Part shown: piece after piece, positions 62,110 through 64,000 of the stretch
Numbering within the stretch: the stretch's first letter is position 1
Layout of the letters: every line of letters begins with the position of its first letter
Assembly: GCA_945872245.1 (NCBI GenBank)
Contig: CAMBZB010000011.1
Location: 1-64,000 of the forward strand
From: Flavobacterium psychrophilum
GTDB taxonomy: Bacteria; Bacteroidota; Bacteroidia; Flavobacteriales; Flavobacteriaceae
Length of the DNA stretch: 64,000 nt
Direction of reading: 5' to 3'
The notes under the pieces: model-generated
Told to the model about the DNA's origin: nothing
Databases searched by the model: none
What the model saw: only the letters and a program-made list of their open reading frames with translations
Position numbers and translations under genes: made by a program

Positions 62110-63246
62110 ATGTCAAAATTTGACGCGATTCGTCCGTTTTATGACGCCGAAGTTAATGAGGCCATTGTTTCTTCTTTAAATCATCCGATGATGAAAGCCT
62201 TGATGAATTTCTCTTTTCCGGAAGTGGAGGATTCGGTTTGGGAAGAACAACTTAAAAAAACGCATTCCATTCGTGATTTTCAGTGTAATTTTATCTATAA
62301 TTCCGTCCAAAGGGTGCTGGAGAAAACATCCGATGGATTAACCACATCGGGTTTTGAAAAGTTAGAAAAAAACACATCTTATTTGTTTATTTCCAATCAC
62401 CGAGATATTCTTTTGGATACCTCATTGCTAAACGCGGCTTTGTTTGAACACGGATTGGTTATGACCGCATCGGCAATTGGGGATAATCTGGTAACAAAAT
62501 CATTTATAAAAATATTGGCCAAATTAAATCGGAATTTTTTAGTACAGCGCGGATTAACCCCTCGTGAAATGCTGGAAAGTTCCAAATTACTGTCCGAATA
62601 CATTGGGCAGTTGTTGCTACGAGAAAATCGCTCGGTTTGGATTGCCCAGCGAGAAGGCAGAACCAAAGACGGAAATGATGCCACCAATCCGGGTGTTTTA
62701 AAAATGCTTGGAATGGGTTCTGACGAACAAGATTTGATGGACTATTTTAAGAAAATTAAAATAGTTCCCGTTTCTATTTCTTATGAATATGATCCAACAG
62801 ACTCCTTGAAAATGCCCCAGATTTTGGCAGAAGCCAATCAAGAAATCTATATTAAAGACAAAAATGAGGATTTCATTACCCTTATGAGAGGTGTTTTGGG
62901 TCCAAAAAGGAGAATTCACATCCATGTTGGGGATATTGTCAATAAGGAAATTGATGCCATTAAAGTTGAATTTGACAATTCCAATAAGCAAATACAAGCC
63001 TTAGCACAGGTTATAGACGACTCCATTTTGAGCACCTATAGGCTTTGGCCTACTAATTATATTGCCTACGATATCGTGAATCAAACCAATACCTATTCCC
63101 ACTTGTATTCTGAAAATGAGAGATCACTTTTTGAACGCAGATTGGAAATGAGAATTGACCACAATAACCCATTAGTATTGCAAAGTTTTTTGGCGATGTA
63201 TGCCAACCCCGTTGTCAATAAACTGAGATACGAAAATGCCGTCTAA
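62110..63246 (+). CDS. Glycerol-acyltransferase-like protein (PlsC superfamily)
   Basis: 378 residues. The acyltransferase motif SNHRDILLD (His97, Asp103) leaves five residues between His and Asp where the classical HX4D box has four. Asp99 right after could also matter, so the catalytic residues need care. AQREGRTKDGND (Glu182, Gly183, Arg184) fits the phosphate-binding EGR-type motif. The enzyme would transfer an acyl group to glycerol phosphate or a related acceptor at the inner membrane. It is much longer than the ~240 residues of PlsC, resembling a distinct long subfamily. Its end overlaps the asparaginase start by 11 bp. Confidence 0.75.
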   Translation: MSKFDAIRPFYDAEVNEAIVSSLNHPMMKALMNFSFPEVEDSVWEEQLKKTHSIRDFQCNFIYNSVQRVLEKTSDGLTTSGFEKLEKNTSYLFISNHRDILLDTSLLNAALFEHGLVMTASAIGDNLVTKSFIKILAKLNRNFLVQRGLTPREMLESSKLLSEYIGQLLLRENRSVWIAQREGRTKDGNDATNPGVLKMLGMGSDEQDLMDYFKKIKIVPVSISYEYDPTDSLKMPQILAEANQEIYIKDKNEDFITLMRGVLGPKRRIHIHVGDIVNKEIDAIKVEFDNSNKQIQALAQVIDDSILSTYRLWPTNYIAYDIVNQTNTYSHLYSENERSLFERRLEMRIDHNNPLVLQSFLAMYANPVVNKLRYENAV

Positions 63247-64000
63247 AGTCAAAATACTTCTGATTTATACCGGCGGAACTATTGGTATGAAGAAGGATTT
63301 TGAAACGGGATCTCTCCAAGTTTTTAATTTTAACAAGTTGTTGCAAAAAATCCCAGAACTAAAACAACTCGATTGCGCTATTGAAACGATTTCTTTCGAA
63401 AAACCAATCGATTCCTCCAATATGAATCCCAGGAGATGGTCAGAAATCGCTACAATCATTGAAGACAACTATTCCCAGTTTGATGGATTTGTGGTGCTTC
63501 ACGGCACTGATACGATGTCCTATTCCGCATCGGCATTGAGCTTTATGCTCGAAAATTTGTCAAAACCCGTCATTTTTACAGGATCTCAGTTGCCAATAGG
63601 TGATTTAAGAACCGATGCTAAAGAAAACCTGATTACGGCTATCCAAATTGCTTCCTTACAAGAAAAGGGCCATTTCGTAATTAATGAAGTTTGTCTTTAT
63701 TTTGAATACAAATTATATCGGGGAAATAGAACCACAAAAACAAAAGCAGAAAATTTCAATGCCTTTATTTCTCCCAATTACCCTACTTTGGTCGAATCTG
63801 GGGTGCAATTGAAAACAAATTCTGAATTGTTTCTGCCAAAGGAAAAAGGGAAAAAATTGAAAATCCACAAGAATTTGGATCACCATGTCGTCATTGTTAA
63901 AATGTTTCCGGGGATAAGTGAAGCCGTTTTGGAAGCTATTTTTGGAATTCCACATCTCAAAGGGGTTGTATTAGAAACGTATGGTTCAGGAAATGCACCG
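63236..64000 (+). CDS. ansA: Type I asparaginase, 3' end outside the window
   Basis: 255 codons are visible and the gene continues past the window edge. The start ATG at 63236 lies inside the acyltransferase gene (11-bp overlap), so the two are coupled. YTGGTIG (Thr15) gives the nucleophile and HGTDTM (Thr91, Asp92) the second catalytic motif. FTGSQLPIGDLRTDAKENL is the conserved substrate loop, and a clean N-terminus without a signal peptide fits the cytoplasmic type I enzyme. It hydrolyses asparagine to aspartate and ammonia. This matches the C4-acid and amino-acid use suggested at the start of the window, though it is 50 kb away. Confidence 0.9.
   Translation, partial: MPSKVKILLIYTGGTIGMKKDFETGSLQVFNFNKLLQKIPELKQLDCAIETISFEKPIDSSNMNPRRWSEIATIIEDNYSQFDGFVVLHGTDTMSYSASALSFMLENLSKPVIFTGSQLPIGDLRTDAKENLITAIQIASLQEKGHFVINEVCLYFEYKLYRGNRTTKTKAENFNAFISPNYPTLVESGVQLKTNSELFLPKEKGKKLKIHKNLDHHVVIVKMFPGISEAVLEAIFGIPHLKGVVLETYGSGNAP

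Noticed and set aside
1..64000. CRISPR arrays, tRNA or rRNA genes, IS elements, prophage
   Set aside because: No direct-repeat arrays, cloverleaf-like sequences, transposase signatures or phage structural genes were seen. The ORF6N gene is phage-like by domain only and stands alone.

Overview
The window is AT-rich and comes from a member of the Bacteroidetes, most likely the Flavobacteriaceae (a Flavobacterium-like genome). The evidence is threefold: Bacteroidetes promoters of the form TTTG-N19-TAnnTTTG, three C-terminal type IX secretion (T9SS) sorting domains, and a 14-gene nuo operon whose NuoG is the short form. I see no rRNA, tRNA, CRISPR array, IS transposase or prophage.

Region 1 (1-16400, mostly + strand) looks like a carbon-acquisition and gluconeogenesis district. 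It holds T9SS-exported hydrolases and a lipoprotein. A tight run of porin, M14 zinc peptidase and porin follows, with a dicarboxylate/amino-acid:cation symporter after it. Next come PEP carboxykinase with an SGNH hydrolase, glutamate dehydrogenase, a malic enzyme fused to a phosphotransacetylase-like domain, and a secreted esterase. My reading is that acidic amino acids or C4-dicarboxylates are released, imported and converted to 2-oxoglutarate, pyruvate and PEP.

Region 2 (16400-20620, - strand) holds umuC-umuD, in the reverse of the E. coli order, and an MBOAT/SGNH pair for envelope O-acylation.

Region 3 (20620-34830, - strand) is the complex I operon nuoABCDEFGHIJKLMN. A four-helix-bundle (S23/IVS) gene sits between nuoF and nuoG, and an ORF6N-domain gene sits between nuoH and nuoI. 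Both carry inverted-repeat signatures and look like small inserted elements.

Region 4 (34985-51400) is housekeeping: cold-shock protein, aspS, a TlpA-like thioredoxin, a tetR-tolC-MFP-RND efflux operon with an operator-like inverted repeat at its promoter, a polyprenyl diphosphate synthase, a small conserved-looking unknown, and sucA-sucB.

Region 5 (51700-61020) is a surface and signalling district. It has a T9SS-secreted carbohydrate-binding-like protein, a TPR-CHAT protease translationally coupled to a retropepsin-like protease, a PKD/beta-barrel protein and a lipoprotein. Divergent from these is an ECF sigma factor with a membrane TPR/anti-sigma-like partner. This cluster and the two nuo insertions are the best candidates for undescribed biology here. 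Region 6 (61280-64000) holds tatD, an acyltransferase and an asparaginase cut by the window edge.

Several short interspersed repeats, whose families I recognise from memory of Bacteroidetes genomes, lie in the spacers at 45314, 46646, 58321 and 61096.
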